DNA of 64,000 bases from NCBI GenBank assembly GCA_022695795.1, contig MU404055.1, positions 558,001-622,000 of the forward strand. The letters run 5' to 3'. The position numbers were made by a program, and so were the translations under genes. Source of the DNA: Biscogniauxia marginata (taxonomy: Eukaryota; Ascomycota; Sordariomycetes; Xylariales; Xylariaceae). The notes below the pieces were generated by a model that was not told the DNA's origin, did no database searches, and worked only from the letters and a program-made list of their open reading frames with translations. Of this stretch, positions 54,831-64,000 are shown piece by piece (position 1 is the stretch's first letter; each line of letters begins with the position of its first letter).

Positions 54831-56789
54831 CTAAACCAGTCCCGACCACCGCGCCAGCGCATCCGCGGCCTTGGCCCCGTACCACGCGGTAATCCCGATG
54901 GCCGCCGCGGACGCCAGCAGCGAGACGAGGGCCGCACGCTCGATTCCAGCCTTTCGAATCCCCGAGTCGGCCGGAGCAAGCCCGCGCTCGGTCGACATGC
55001 GGTCAAACCGCGGCACGTACTTAAAGCTGAAGTTGGTCGTATAGCCCAGGGCACCGACAGACTTGTCGTGCAGCAGGAACTTGAAGAAAGCTTTGCGGAC
55101 GAGCTAGTTTTTTTGGGGGGGGGCGGGTGCGAGTTAGCCGAAGGGGGTTTTTTTTTTTCTATGCAGGATTTATTTGATAAGGAGAAATAAAGGCAGGAAG
55201 AAGACACGGAAGATAGACAGACACAGCTTGATTTGGTGCGACGGCTCGGGAGGTAGTATTGGGCTGACTATACAGGATGAGAGGAGGGAGTGTATGTATG
55301 TGTGCCCAGTGGATAAGGGGTGAGATAGTAGATGGTCGAATACCAATGGCAAAAGGTGGGACGTTGGATATAAGTGAAACTGGATATTGGTGACGTGCAG
55401 ACAACTTGGCATGCAGGAACTCGCCCGGAGGAGGCAGTGGAGGATGCCAACTAATCGATGCAGTACCCAATCGCGAGAAGTGCCCCGGATTGGAGCGCGA
55501 GCGCAGGCACAGCTCCACGAGTATCGCGACAAGAATCAAGAAATACACTCACGTCGATATTCCTCTCGTCCAGATACCGAACGCTGCGGTTGACGTAGCA
55601 TATGGCCATGTAAAGGATGCATTGTCCCAAGACCAGCGCCGAATAGTAAAGCCTCGGACGCTCGATGCCCAGCGCTTCCGAGAGCTCTCTGCCGTTGAGC
55701 CAGTACGTCTCGGCGCACATGTACTCCCGCGATGCGTACGTTGGCGCCTGCCCCTGAAGGCCAGCGATGATGTTGTTCGCGAGCGTCGCAGAAGCTCTGG
55801 TCGGCCGTATCTCTGACACGAGCAGCGACCCCATCATGCACTTGGCCGACTCAGGGGTCGACATCCAGTCGTGCGGGGCGCCAACGAGGTAGGCGATATA
55901 TCGCCACAGCGCGAGGTAGTCGGCGATCTCTTGGTTCCGCAGCCAGATGCCCTGTCTGGGCAGGCCTAGCCATATGACGGCAGCAGAAAAGGTGTTGATG
56001 GTGCCGAGGCTGTCGAGATCGTTGATGGGGACGCCATATTTGCCCACGTCGTAGTAGTCTGGCCTGTGTTCTGACATCTGCATGATGCGTCGCCGGACCG
56101 CGGCGTGGAGGAGCCGTACTTGCACAGAATTCACGAACCCATCCCCACCCGGCTTGATGGACTCGAGGTCGCGTGTCGCATTGAGGATGTGCTGGGTAGT
56201 CTCAAGAAGGCGTCGCCTGACGACGTTTACCCCAAATCCTCCTGTACGGTCGAGCGTTTCGACAGTTCTACCACTGCCCATGCCTCCGAGTAATGATACG
56301 AAAGTTAGCTGTCATGTTTCGTATTAGCCTAGCTCTTGTTTCCCCTCCCCCCCAATACTTCAAAGAACTTACTGCCGTTATGGTTGGTCCTCCATATCTA
56401 TAAAAGACCTTCTGTCCCCTTTCTATCCGATCCCATTCTACCCAATCCGGAACTGTGTTGATTTCAGCCCACAGTCTTCCGATGTTCTCGTCTGTGGTTG
56501 CATGCTTTCTAACCAGCCCATACAAATCCCTGTGTGCCTTCTTCTCCCCGTCTGGCTTAATAGCACCTTCGATACTTTCAGCCTGGGGTTGGTGTGATGT
56601 TACCGTGTACAGAGGTGGCGCTATTTTGTCAAGTCTCCCTAGGGCCTCTGTCGCCACGGTGTCATATGTATAAATCAATGACTCTAAATCCTTGGGCGTG
56701 AGATGTTCTGGAGTCCACTTGAACTTCGTCCCCCAGCGCTCCTGCCAACCACATTGGATAGTTTTTGTGTCACTGCAGGAAAATGCCAT
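54831..56789 (-). CDS. MpaB-family (DUF2236) oxygenase-like protein
   Basis: This is a member of the rubber-oxygenase/MpaB family, heme-type oxygenases that include the ER-bound fatty-chain-cleaving enzyme of mycophenolic acid biosynthesis. Three exons, 56789-56373, 56308-55553 and 55103-54831, encode 481 aa. Family-conserved segments are FYRYGGPTITA joined across the intron to LTFVSLLGGMGSGRTVETL, RRRLLETTQHILN, VRLLHAAVRRRI, GVPINDLDSLGTINTFSAAV and YLALWRYIAYLVGA. A C-terminal helix AALVSLLASAAAIGITAWYG may anchor it in a membrane. The last intron is 449 nt, long for this window, and contains T-rich tracts. No biosynthetic cluster surrounds it, so a secondary-metabolite role is not supported. 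Substrate unknown. Confidence 0.85.
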
Positions 56790-57700
56790 GGTACCAAACT
56801 GTCTGAAATAATTGCTTGAGTTGTTGTATGTAGCGCTCAAAACCACAAAACTTAAGACTGGAGTAGATGAAACAAGGTGGGAGTTTGTTTTTAAGGTTCT
56901 TCGACAATGATATTAGGTGTGTACTTATATATTAGTCCATGAATCAATACTTTTCGCAAGAACCCAAAAGCAGAACAGGCATACAGCAAGTGACCTGGTA
57001 TAGTACAATGAATACCCATGATGGCCAGTGAGCAGTTACATAGTGCAACGAGAGCAACGTAATGCTTGGGTTGAACAAGGCGTTATAGCAGACATCGTGA
57101 CTACATATAGTTCCCGAATAGGCAATCATTTCGTCAAAGAGGAGTCTTGGGCGAGGGGGGTTTAGAGAGAGGGTTATATGCCGAGGCACTTTTGAGTTTG
57201 CTGTGACGATCACCGAGTAATAAGGAGGGAAAGAGAAGGAAGGCGTTTGGGGTGGTTTTGAGAGACCCCTGCTTAGAACAAATCAGATATTTCGTTTTTG
57301 GAGAACTAGCTGAACTATGCTTCTCATTACATGTAGTATGTAGTCACTGTTGTCTTTGACGTCGTGGTGGAAAGGTTTGAGTGAGTTACATAGGATAGAA
57401 GTGATGGTAGGAGGTGTAATGTAGGTAATTGTAGACATATGTATGCATGTATGCATGTATAAGAGTTACCCCACAATAACTCCACAATCGAGTTACTGAG
57501 TCTAGGTATGTATTTAAGAGCTTGCATATATGGCCCGTGCACCAGATGTGCCCCCTCTTTTTTTTTTGCCGCCTCTACACTGCCTGGTATTACCGCCCGA
57601 TTGTCTGCTGCCAAATCTCTGGCTGGAGGGGAAGAAAAAAAAAGTTACAGTCCTAAACGCGAGCACATCATATCACAACACCGGTACTCGCAGGCCCATC
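56790..57700. other. Divergent intergenic region
   Basis: Promoters of the MpaB-like gene (-) and RRG9 (+). A GTATGCAT repeat lies at 57440-57460. No gene seen. Confidence 0.45.
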
Positions 57701-58759
57701 ATGAATTGTGCTTGCCGCACCGCGCCTGTACGGCTCTTCGTCCAGGGCCTCACTGGGCTCCGGGTGACTGATTCAGCTGTCACAAGATCTGCGCGGCGTA
57801 TCCATCTAGGCTTCCCAGCAGTCGCACAGCTCGCACCATCTCGTTCTTCTTCGAGGCCTTTCAGCGCTGCATCGGCTTTGGCCTTGCCCCGACATAAATG
57901 GTGGGATTCTCCTGACAGTCCACTGCCCAGTAGAACCGAGGAAGCTCCAATTCAGACAACCTCCAACGTACCGAGCGAGGATTTATCTGCCATACTGCCA
58001 CTCCACGCCTCTAGAGGCGACCTCGATCAGGCTAAACGGGATGGCTTTGTGTTCGATCTTTCTCCCGATTCGATCGACACCCTCGTTACAGACCTGGAAC
58101 AAACAACTGTACAAGACCACACTCCGGCTAACGTGTCGTACACCGAACCAATCGACGAACTTGGACTTAGAATGAGTCCTGAGATGCTCAACATGGAGGG
58201 TTCTGAGATACACAACGTGGAGAGGGAACTAAAGAGGCGAAAAATTATTAAAAAACAGGACACTGAACAGAAAAGGGGCAGGGATGAACATTGGACTCCC
58301 AAGAAGGAGGCCTGGCAGGTTCAGAGGGAAGTTCTGAAGGAGAAGTTTCCCGAGGGTTGGCAACCGCGCAAGCGCCTATCCCCCGATGCCTGCGAGGGTA
58401 TTCGAGCCTTGCACGCGCAGTTCCCAGAGCAATACCCTCTCTGGGTGCTGTCTGAGCAGTTCCAGATCTCCCCCGAAGCTGTCCGGCGCATTTTGAGGAG
58501 CAAGTGGAGGGCGAGTCCGGAAGAAGAGATGAAGCGTCAGGATAGGTGGTTCTCTCGTGGCAAGCGGATATGGAGTCAGATGGCAGCGCTGGGCAAGAAG
58601 CCTCCGAAGAAGTGGCGCGAGGAGGGCATTGTCAGAGACCCGTACTGGAACGTGAAGAGAGGCCCGCGCACGGAATGGCCGTACATGCCACATAGAGAGC
58701 CGAGTGACGAGGACGATGGAGAGAGCCCTCAGCGGAAACTCTCCGAGAATCTCCTATGA
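57701..58759 (+). CDS. RRG9: Rrg9-like mitochondrial protein (neugrin family)
   Basis: This is a single-exon, 352-aa protein of the family required for respiratory growth and mitochondrial genome maintenance in yeast; the human relative neugrin binds mitochondrial 16S rRNA. The start at 57701 gives an Arg-rich presequence-like N-terminus (MNCACRTAPVRLFVQGL, SARRIHLGF); the frame stays open upstream to 57530. The conserved block is HWTPKKEAWQVQREVLKEKF, WQPRKRLSPDACEGIRAL, FPEQYPLWVLSEQFQISPEA and RRILRSKWRASPEEEMKRQD, which contains a helix-turn-helix-like segment. A central acidic/charged linker (about 150-190) joins it to the presequence. Highly basic RGKRIWSQM follows the domain. Confidence 0.88.
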   Translation: MNCACRTAPVRLFVQGLTGLRVTDSAVTRSARRIHLGFPAVAQLAPSRSSSRPFSAASALALPRHKWWDSPDSPLPSRTEEAPIQTTSNVPSEDLSAILPLHASRGDLDQAKRDGFVFDLSPDSIDTLVTDLEQTTVQDHTPANVSYTEPIDELGLRMSPEMLNMEGSEIHNVERELKRRKIIKKQDTEQKRGRDEHWTPKKEAWQVQREVLKEKFPEGWQPRKRLSPDACEGIRALHAQFPEQYPLWVLSEQFQISPEAVRRILRSKWRASPEEEMKRQDRWFSRGKRIWSQMAALGKKPPKKWREEGIVRDPYWNVKRGPRTEWPYMPHREPSDEDDGESPQRKLSENLL

Positions 58760-60728
58760 GGACCTAAAGCACCTCGTTGTTAACAAGGCACCACATTTCG
58801 TAATTTTCTCCCTAAGTATCTATCATTGGAGTGGAGATGAAAAGCTACACAATATTTCGATACCTATAAGATACACCTAACCCTAGACATTTAGCCCGGA
58901 TAGGTAATCACGGAAATTCTAAGAATGAACAGGATGCTATGTCACCTCGATATCTTAGACACGGGATGAACGGCCATCTATAATATGCAGCCCTCTCGTA
59001 TCATGTATCCAGCAAATCTTATAGGCCCGGGCCAGCTAGGTGTCATTAAACAGAGGCCTCGGATTTAGGAAGTGATCAGATAGGCTGACAATAACGATTG
59101 GCGAACGCAAACGCGTCTTTTTCCATGGTTTCACTGACGAGTGTCTCGTTATTGTTAATGCAAATATTCCTTCCTGATTTAACATCTATGAATATTGTTG
59201 GAGTCAGTGGAGATGCATATCATATGTCGCTACGAAATAAGACGTGTGGTATCGTTTATAAAAATTGGCCAAAGTTCATTCGCGTAGTGATTGTGATATC
59301 ACCCAGGGGGCCCCTGGCTAAGCTCATTTCGTCTTATCCGTTCCGGTAGTCTGGCCCAGCTCTGTGCGTTGTGGCATTACCGACCCCAGTCAATCTAAGC
59401 TTAGCATATGATAATAGGCGCCAAGGTACTTTATCAGTACCCCTACACGACCTTGTAAGTCTGGGCTTTCGCGATGCTCTTAAGCCCTCCATCAAGAGAG
59501 ACACTGCAGATGAAACCACAGTTGATCGTAAGATGCAGAACAGCCCAACAGACGTCATGCCGGTTTCATGCTTGCATTGCAACTAATTAGGTACAAAAAC
59601 GTTGAAGAAGCCGACTGGAGATGATAAAGACGCACCAGGGTCGTTACTAGGTAGGTGTCTAGTGGCTAATAGTGGCTGGGGTAGTAGCCTTTTAGAGAAG
59701 CCGTCACACCCAAAAGGGTCAAAACGACCCACCAAAGCTTCGTTAGCGCCAAAAGCATTGTCCAATCCAATGACGCTCTCGGATGCTCTCCGCCAACCAC
59801 CCCTACTTGTTCACTCTTTTTTTGGGTTGACACTAACGTCTAAAAGGGAAAACGAAGAGAGAAAAAGAGCAAAAAAATTACGATTTATCTATATGATGTA
59901 GCTTAGCCTCAAGTCCAAGCTGACTCTCGCAATATCCGTCAGCGGCTTTTCGAGGGAGGTCTATACAAGCCGCATGTCCCCATAACCCTCGCTACCCTGG
60001 ACGTGCTTCTTCGCAACTGCCAGAAGTCGTGAATTGCTTCAAAGGTCAGGCACCGAAAGAGGTGGAAGGAAGCCTGACACTCCAATACCACCACCACTAC
60101 TACTATACCACTGCTACTCCAACATATCACTATCACCATCACCGTCGACGTTACCGTTACCGTTACCACCGCTGCCACTGCGTCCTCGCTACCTGTAGCA
60201 GCCCCTCTGCTTTGTCTTTCCTTACTCTATCCCTTTCATGTTCGCGCGCCTATCCATGCTCGTGCGCGCCTAGGTTTCCACACCATAACACAGGTAGATT
60301 CCTGTCTCGTCGCTGTAAGTTAACGCAACTCAGGCATGACGAAGACGCTCTCTGTAGCTTGCAAATTGACCTTGTGCCCAGCTTTTGAATCCTTCGCCCT
60401 TCGCCCTTCACCGTTCCTGTCCCTGTCCCTGTCCTTTTTTGTTTGTCTTTAGAGGGGAACATAATCGATCCTTATACCTGACCATATTTTCTCTCTTCAA
60501 TTTTTTTTTGCCTCTCTGGACCATCAGACCGCTGTTTTCTGGCTCCACTCACCTTGTCCCATATGATCTCAGTCACCGGGCGAAGGACATCATTACTCTT
60601 TTACCTCATTATAGAAACTTCTAGGGCTAGACGTATTACTTGAGCCTGGCTGTCGGTGATATCAGCGGTGATATCAGAGCTCTACTCGCTGCCTTAGCAT
60701 CATCTTTCAGCACGTCAATGGCAGCAAG
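58760..60728. other. Intergenic, WD40-gene promoter and leader
   Basis: No reliable gene. The leader of the WD40 gene is pyrimidine-rich and contains CAC/TAC triplet repeats and three GTTACC units at 60149-60168. Short open frames at 60029-60388 are low-complexity and not convincing. Confidence 0.45.
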
Positions 60729-63700
60729 ATGACATCCACTCCCTCCAGTCGGCCGAAACCAACCCCCTCTGGCTCACCTTTCCTTCACCGTCCGCGTCCT
60801 GCTCGGTCTCCCCATCGTGGTCGACCTCCTCCAGCTTCCGATGCGCGCCTGTCCCTCAAACGAGTCGTCGGCACCACTTGTGTTTCGCCTACCGGGTTTG
60901 ATGCTGTCCAATCTTCCTTCGCCTACATTGCCGGTGGAGCTGTCGTGGTCGTAGACGTGGATCAAGAGGACTACTCCCAGCGATTCTTTCGAGCCCGCCC
61001 CACGGCTCTTCCTGTTTATAATGCGCAGGCCTTTCCCTACTCGCCCTCGACCCCCACATCTACCCCGAAATCAAATGACAGCCGAAACCGGGTCTCGATG
61101 CGGGAATCATCTTACGACGGGTCCGATTCCCCAGCCTCAAAGACGACCTGGACTAGTCGAGAGCGTATCAAGGCCGCAACCTGTTTAGCCTTGAGTAAGG
61201 ATGGAAGATTCCTAGCTGTCGGCGAGACGGGCTACTCTCCGCGAGTGCTCATCTATAGCCTCGAAGACCATTCGTCTGACACCCCACTCGTCTCCATTAG
61301 TGAGCATGCGCATGGCGTCAAGGCCGTTGCTTGGTCTTCTGATGGGCGATACCTTGCCTCCCTAGGCTCCGCCAATGATGGGTTCTTATACATATGGAAA
61401 GTCGATCCAAAAACCGGAGCCGCAGTGCTGTTTCAACAAAACAGATGTACTTCCTATATCCGTGGCATGGTCTGGGTGGGCAACAATTTAGTCACCCTGG
61501 GTGTCCGTCACATTAAAGTCTGGAGGGTTGAGGAGGCCCAATCAACATCTCCCACAAAACAGAAACTCATGCCGGACTCGAGCATCTCTACTCAGCCTCA
61601 GAAGACCTTGCCTGGCCGGAATGTCCTCCTCGGTAGTATGATAGAGGCAACTTTCTCGTGCGCGGCTGCCATCGACGACACAAAGGCCATCATCTGCTCT
61701 GAGACGGGGGATGTGTGTCTATTTGATGACGCGGACAAGCAGATGAAGCTGACGCTCGTCCTCGAAAGTGGATTAGCGACAACTTGCGTCGCCATTCATG
61801 AAGGGACTGCCTACCTTGGCGGCAAGTCTGGTAGCTTCCTTGCTATCGACCTAGCATCTTTTCTGAAGTGCGATTCAGACTGTCTTCGGACAGATACAGA
61901 ATCATCTATGACTACTGGCCTTCTTTCTCTGGGATTTTTGAAAGAGAACATGATAATGGTTGACGCCAAAAGCTCTATCCACATCCTGAAGCTCGATCAC
62001 CTTCCTGTGAAAGTTAATGCCGAATCATCGATGATACCAATACCGGGACATCGAGATGCGATCCAAGGTGTTGAAGGCCTGTCTCGCCCGAATACAGCGG
62101 ATGCGGACTTCTTCAGCTGGTCAGGATCTGGGGAGGTCGTCCTCTGGGATGTCGACGGCCGGATAAAGTCTTCCTTCAAGGTGCCGCTAGAAGATGCATA
62201 CTATGATGATGAGCTTGGGCTAGTCAACCAAATGACCACGATCCGGGCAACCCAGGGGTGCAATTTCTTCGTCACAGGAGACAAGCATGGAATTATCCGA
62301 ATCATCGACTTCGTAACCAAGGAATGTGTCTCGACCATGAAGGCACACTCGTCAGATTGCCAATTCATCACCACCTTTGAGGACAGGACAAACTTCCTCA
62401 TTGCATCCTGTGGCCGTGATCGCACAGCACAGTTGTTCCACAAGACGGCTGGCGGGGGATTTGAACATTTTCAGACTTTGGAGTTTTCAGCTAGGGTAGC
62501 CCAAGTTCTGATCCCGTCCGCCGACAAATTCATTACTTGTTCCTTAGACAGGACATTGCAGATTCACGACCTCGTGACGAAAGAGGGTGACCCGGATGCA
62601 AGGGCAGCCATCACGTCCAAGTCCCTCGCTCTCAAGGCCACGCCGTCATCAATGGCGATGTCTCCAGACGGGAAGTCGGTATTTGTCTCGCTACTAGATC
62701 GGTCTATCTGCGTATTCAATGTAGAAAAGAAAAAGCCTTTAAACTCGTTCAAATGTCTTGACGAAAGCGGAATTGAATCCGTCATCTTGGATTCTCTTAC
62801 CATCCGCCCGGCTACCGATACGGATCCTGCTTTCCTTCTTGGTGTTTCGAACACGGACAAATCTATTAGGATATATGATGCTCAAACCGGTCTTTTCTTA
62901 GACCGAGAATGGGGCCATACCGAGGCTATCAACGGTGTGACGATAGTTGGAGAGGACGACACTTACCGAACGATAGTGAGTGTCGGTTCGGATGGGACAA
63001 TTATGATCTGGGAAATGGACTTGCAGGATCGGCCAGGAGGCTCCTCGAACCGCGATTTATCTCCGGCTGGAGATACCCCTGCCGCAGCACGTCCTACACT
63101 ACGCCGCGTTCTTTCTAAGACTGAATTAGCGGAATTCCAGCGTTCTCTACCCTCCGGCGGGCGACGATCACCTTCAAGGACGGTTGCAAAGAAGAGGTCG
63201 CTTTTCAATCTTTCAACTACGATGTCAGCAAAGACAACTGGTTCTGCACACCAATCAAGCCCGGTTTCAGCTGTTGCTGAAGAGAGGTCATCTAGGAGAC
63301 CTTCGACTACCGGCAGTCAGTCTTGCAGTCCACCAGACAGTCCTAAGACGAAGGGAGTGACCAAGCGTCCATCTCTCCAGGGATTGAATTCTGCCAGAAC
63401 CAAAAGCAATAGCAATTTAAAGGCTTTTGGGTCTCTGAACACGGCTACTGAGCAGACCTGCCGAAACCTGCGTGCGTATCGGAAGAAGCTTGCTTCCTCG
63501 GATCTAATTAATCCAGATGTGCTAGCTGAGCTTGACCAAGAACTTCGTCTTACGGCTGTTGCTTTGGGCGACAGAACAACACGTAGCAACTTGATGGCCG
63601 ATACCATGAGTAGTCTCTTAGACCAATACTCGGAGCGACTAGTTTCGCTCCTCGACGAAAAGCTTCAACTTCGGTCGAACCACCGGTTCGTCGTAGACCA

Positions 63701-63767
63701 AGACTTAGACTATCCTGGGAGGCGCCCCGGGTCGTCCGGAACTGGCTCTAGTAGCGGCACCGGATAG
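60729..63767 (+). CDS. WD40 protein related to WDR62/MAPKBP1
   Basis: An intronless reading frame encodes 1012 aa. The N-terminal 45 residues are Pro/Ser/Arg-rich. Two WD40 propellers follow. The start of the first (VVGTTCVSPTGFDAVQSSFA, YIAGGAVVVVDV) and segments such as CLALSKDGRFLAVGETGYSP, HAHGVKAVAWSSDGRYLASL and VTLGVRHIKVWRVEE resemble the conserved opening of human MAPKBP1 and WDR62. In those proteins this region binds JNK pathway or spindle components. Later repeats include VTGDKHGIIRIIDF, SCGRDRTAQLFH, TCSLDRTLQIHD and VSVGSDGTIMIWEM. The last 250 residues are Ser/Arg/Pro-rich, ending with a helical segment (CRNLRAYRKKLASSDLINPD). The fungal role is not established; a scaffold function is inferred. 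Confidence 0.87.
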   Translation: MTSTPSSRPKPTPSGSPFLHRPRPARSPHRGRPPPASDARLSLKRVVGTTCVSPTGFDAVQSSFAYIAGGAVVVVDVDQEDYSQRFFRARPTALPVYNAQAFPYSPSTPTSTPKSNDSRNRVSMRESSYDGSDSPASKTTWTSRERIKAATCLALSKDGRFLAVGETGYSPRVLIYSLEDHSSDTPLVSISEHAHGVKAVAWSSDGRYLASLGSANDGFLYIWKVDPKTGAAVLFQQNRCTSYIRGMVWVGNNLVTLGVRHIKVWRVEEAQSTSPTKQKLMPDSSISTQPQKTLPGRNVLLGSMIEATFSCAAAIDDTKAIICSETGDVCLFDDADKQMKLTLVLESGLATTCVAIHEGTAYLGGKSGSFLAIDLASFLKCDSDCLRTDTESSMTTGLLSLGFLKENMIMVDAKSSIHILKLDHLPVKVNAESSMIPIPGHRDAIQGVEGLSRPNTADADFFSWSGSGEVVLWDVDGRIKSSFKVPLEDAYYDDELGLVNQMTTIRATQGCNFFVTGDKHGIIRIIDFVTKECVSTMKAHSSDCQFITTFEDRTNFLIASCGRDRTAQLFHKTAGGGFEHFQTLEFSARVAQVLIPSADKFITCSLDRTLQIHDLVTKEGDPDARAAITSKSLALKATPSSMAMSPDGKSVFVSLLDRSICVFNVEKKKPLNSFKCLDESGIESVILDSLTIRPATDTDPAFLLGVSNTDKSIRIYDAQTGLFLDREWGHTEAINGVTIVGEDDTYRTIVSVGSDGTIMIWEMDLQDRPGGSSNRDLSPAGDTPAAARPTLRRVLSKTELAEFQRSLPSGGRRSPSRTVAKKRSLFNLSTTMSAKTTGSAHQSSPVSAVAEERSSRRPSTTGSQSCSPPDSPKTKGVTKRPSLQGLNSARTKSNSNLKAFGSLNTATEQTCRNLRAYRKKLASSDLINPDVLAELDQELRLTAVALGDRTTRSNLMADTMSSLLDQYSERLVSLLDEKLQLRSNHRFVVDQDLDYPGRRPGSSGTGSSSGTG

Positions 63768-64000
63768 ACTCGAATACTTGATTCCTATTATGTGTTATTC
63801 CTTTGTATTTTGACTCGGGGGAGGTTACAAGGGCAGGCAGGTACGGGAAGGGTATAGGCAGAAAATGATATCGGGGAAAATGCGCGGTTCGGCAACAGCG
63901 GCAGGACCAGGGCGCCCAGGATATAATCTTGCTCCTTTTTTTTCTCCCTTTTTCATTATTTCCTGTTTTACATGGAGAGAGAGAGAGAAGAAGAAGAAGA
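63768..64000. other. 3' flank of WD40 gene, window end
   Basis: A T-rich tract is followed by a GA/GAA microsatellite at 63975-64000 where the window ends. Confidence 0.5.

Noticed and set aside
55159..55548. 129-codon minus-strand frame within the last intron of the MpaB-like gene
   Set aside because: Begins in intron sequence, no conserved features, explained as intronic chance frame.
1..64000. CRISPR arrays, rRNA genes, operons, prophage
   Set aside because: Gene structure with introns shows a eukaryotic nuclear chromosome; none of these signals is present.

Overview
The window is nuclear DNA from a filamentous ascomycete (Pezizomycotina, most likely a sordariomycete; this is inference from gene content and gene structure). 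Genes sit about 2-3 kb apart on both strands. They carry short introns, mostly 47-150 nt, with GTAAGT-type donors and CTAAC-type branch sites just before CAG/TAG. Start codons have an A at -3, and 5' regions are long and pyrimidine-rich. The proteins match well-known fungal families. There is no operon, CRISPR array, rRNA or tRNA that I could recognise.

Layout: 1-2.4 kb has no recognisable gene. RFC5 (clamp-loader small subunit, -) is at 2.4-3.6 kb, followed by a probable 266-bp non-autonomous hAT-like transposon at 4.45-4.72 kb. Next come a class I/II aminotransferase (+, 5.1-7.3), the mRNA-export adaptor Yra1/Mlo3 (-, 8.2-10.0), the tiny OST4 (-, 11.0-11.2), TMA46 (+, 11.7-12.8), an SDR oxidoreductase (-, 13.4-14.4), an AT-hook/zinc-finger protein (+, 15.3-16.4), the NRC-2/Fpk1-type AGC kinase (+, 17.9-20.1), a CorA-like membrane protein (+, 22.6-24.3), DASH subunit DAD3 (+, 24.9-25.4) and mitoribosomal uS5m (-, 26.0-27.4). 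After these lie a 79-residue membrane protein (+, 28.4), an orphan 513-residue protein (-, 29.1-30.8), mitoribosomal uL16m (-, 31.3-32.2) divergent from RFC1 (+, 32.6-35.9), an orphan 562-residue protein (+, 36.6-38.7), a nuclear-looking protein carrying two histone-H3-tail-like motifs (-, 39.5-40.9), MGE1 (-, 41.8-42.7), RPB3 (+, 43.9-45.0), and the dicarboxylate carrier (-, 45.6-46.8) divergent from mitochondrial PheRS (+, 47.5-49.1). A 3-kb gap follows, then calcipressin (+, 52.2-53.0), an MpaB-like oxygenase (-, 54.8-56.8), RRG9 (+, 57.7-58.8) and a WDR62/MAPKBP1-like WD40 protein (+, 60.7-63.8).

The content is housekeeping. Two replication clamp-loader subunits (RFC1, RFC5) and one kinetochore subunit (DAD3) share a TCGCGT/ACGCGA-type promoter motif that resembles an MBF/MCB element. 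Six genes serve mitochondria (uS5m, uL16m, Mge1, dicarboxylate carrier, mitochondrial PheRS, Rrg9). Others act in transcription, export, translation, glycosylation and calcineurin signalling.

The most interesting signals are these: an 853-nt intron in the Yra1/Mlo3 gene, at what appears to be the same codon boundary as the autoregulatory yeast YRA1 intron; the H3-tail mimic protein; the hAT-like miniature element; the shared cell-cycle promoter motif; and a dispersed palindrome, TACCTAGGTA, confined to non-coding DNA. I found no clearly new multi-gene system. All intron positions were inferred by hand from splice signals, reading-frame continuity and family resemblance.
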